Source: an uncultured beta proteobacterium (lineage in GTDB: Bacteria > Pseudomonadota > Gammaproteobacteria > Burkholderiales > Burkholderiaceae_C). From it: a stretch of 5,929 nucleotides of DNA. Position numbers and translations under genes: made by a program. Where the stretch lies: positions 1 through 5,929 of the forward strand of contig CAIYQF010000368.1 in assembly GCA_903928325.1 (NCBI GenBank), given 5' to 3'. Each line of letters starts with the position of its first letter. Within the stretch, counting starts at the first letter, position 1. This document shows positions 5,089 through 5,929 of the stretch, in pieces. The notes beneath the pieces were generated by a model. That model was given only the letters and a program-made list of their open reading frames with translations, made no database searches and had not been told where the DNA came from.

Positions 5089-5929
5089 GTGAGCGCCTCT
5101 TTTTCCTCTGCCCTGGGGGCCGCCCTGGAGGCAGCCGGTGCGCAGCATTATCCGCAAGGCACGCTGTATGTGGTGGCCACGCCGATTGGCAATTTGGCCG
5201 ATATCAGCCTGCGCGCCCTGCATGTGCTGGCTCTGGCCGACCGGGTGGCCTGCGAGGACACGCGCCACACGCAAGCGCTCTTGCGCGCCTACGGCATCGA
5301 CAAGCCGGGCGCCCAGCTGCTGGCCGTGCACCAGCACAACGAGGCCCAGGCCGCGCACGCGGTGGTGGACCTGCTGCGCGCCGGTTTGCGTGTGGCCTAT
5401 GTGAGTGACGCGGGCACGCCGGGCGTGAGCGACCCCGGCGCGCGCTTGGTGGCCCATGTGCGCGCCCAGGGCCTGCGCGTGGTGCCGCTGCCGGGCGCGA
5501 GCAGCGTGACCACGCTGCTGAGCGCCGCCGGGGTGGCGCTAGACGACGCGGGTGGCACCGGGTTTGTATTCGCTGGCTTTTTGCCGTCCAAAGCCACCGA
5601 ACGCACGCACGCGGTGCAGGCACTGGCAACCCAGACGCAAGCCACGGTGCTGCTGGAGGCACCGCACCGCATTGGGGCGCTAACCCTGGCGCTGGCCGTG
5701 CTGGGCGAACGTCTGGTGACCGTGGGGCGCGAGCTGACCAAGCAGTTTGAAGAAATCGCCACGGTGCGCGCTGAGGCATTGCCCGCCTGGCTGGCGGCCG
5801 ACGCCAACCGGCTGCGCGGTGAATTTGTGCTGGTGCTGCACCCGCGGGTGCTGACGGGCGAAGTGGCGCAAGACGACCGGGTGTTGAAACTGCTGTTAGC
5901 GCATTTGCCACTCAAAACCGCCGTCAAAC
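5089..5929 (+). CDS. rsmI: 16S rRNA (cytidine(1402)-2'-O)-methyltransferase RsmI, 3' end beyond the window
   Basis: The 280 codons run off the right edge without a stop; E. coli RsmI has 286 residues, so roughly the last few tens of residues are missing. RsmI uses S-adenosylmethionine to 2'-O-methylate C1402 in the decoding centre of 16S rRNA. Seen: TLYVVATPIGNLADISLRAL (residues 25-44), CEDTRHTQALLRAYGI (55-70), HQHNE (81-85), the SAM-binding VSDAGTPGVSDPGARL (105-120), then LPGASSVTTLLSAAG, FAGFLPSK, LLEAPHRI, VGRELTKQFEE and GEFVLVL in family order. This is a tetrapyrrole-methylase fold. The GTG start is supported by GGAAGGA and gives a 24-residue lead before the first strand, longer than in E. 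coli. The gene looks richer in GC (about 70% in a 60-nt sample) than pilT (about 55%). It diverges from yraN. Confidence 0.94.
   Translation, partial: MSASFSSALGAALEAAGAQHYPQGTLYVVATPIGNLADISLRALHVLALADRVACEDTRHTQALLRAYGIDKPGAQLLAVHQHNEAQAAHAVVDLLRAGLRVAYVSDAGTPGVSDPGARLVAHVRAQGLRVVPLPGASSVTTLLSAAGVALDDAGGTGFVFAGFLPSKATERTHAVQALATQTQATVLLEAPHRIGALTLALAVLGERLVTVGRELTKQFEEIATVRAEALPAWLAADANRLRGEFVLVLHPRVLTGEVAQDDRVLKLLLAHLPLKTAVK

Noticed and set aside
4727..5092. Open frame on the plus strand opposite yraN (121 codons)
   Set aside because: yraN on the minus strand carries a complete family signature; the opposite frame has no recognisable motif or ribosome binding site.
5148..5156. DnaA-box-like TTATCCGCA near the diaA cluster
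   Set aside because: It differs from the consensus by one base, is single, and sits inside rsmI coding sequence; one such match in about 6 kb is expected by chance.
5204..5911. Long minus-strand frames opposite rsmI (235 and 176 codons)
   Set aside because: Their translations are low-complexity, rich in Arg, Pro, Ala and Ser, as expected from antisense reading of high-GC coding sequence; the plus strand has all RsmI motifs.

Overview
The window comes from a betaproteobacterial chromosome, most likely Burkholderiales in or near Comamonadaceae (Rhodoferax/Polaromonas-like). This placement is an inference from moderately high GC, protein sequence style and gene order; no 16S or other marker gene is present. 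All eight protein-coding genes belong to recognisable families. No mobile element, CRISPR array, tRNA or rRNA was seen. This is a core, gene-dense region rather than an accessory island.

Left half (1-3359): a 5' fragment of the PLP-binding protein gene yggS reads leftward out of the window. It diverges from pilT, pilU and an NAD(P)-dependent beta-hydroxyacid dehydrogenase-family gene, which all read rightward with gaps of 46 nt. PilT and PilU are the paired retraction ATPases of type IV pili, and yggS beside pilT-pilU is a known proteobacterial arrangement. The dehydrogenase has no known pilus role and appears to be carried as a third gene of the unit.

Right half (3360-5929): a leftward operon yraN -> diaA -> dolP ends in a hairpin with a T-rich tail, facing the end of the dehydrogenase gene. 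rsmI reads rightward from a start codon only 2 nt from that of yraN and is cut off by the window edge. This is the gammaproteobacterial rsmI / (lpoA) yraN-diaA-dolP block without lpoA. It links 16S rRNA methylation, a nuclease-fold protein, a SIS-domain protein (DnaA partner or sugar-phosphate isomerase) and an outer-membrane lipoprotein.

No wholly new system was found. The points most worth a second look are: (a) a perfect 16-bp palindrome lying over the diaA start codon, with no clear ribosome binding site; (b) a SIS protein in the DiaA locus that keeps the metal-site residues of phosphoheptose isomerase GmhA; and (c) the 2-nt divergent rsmI/yraN start region, where each gene's ribosome binding site lies inside the other's coding sequence.
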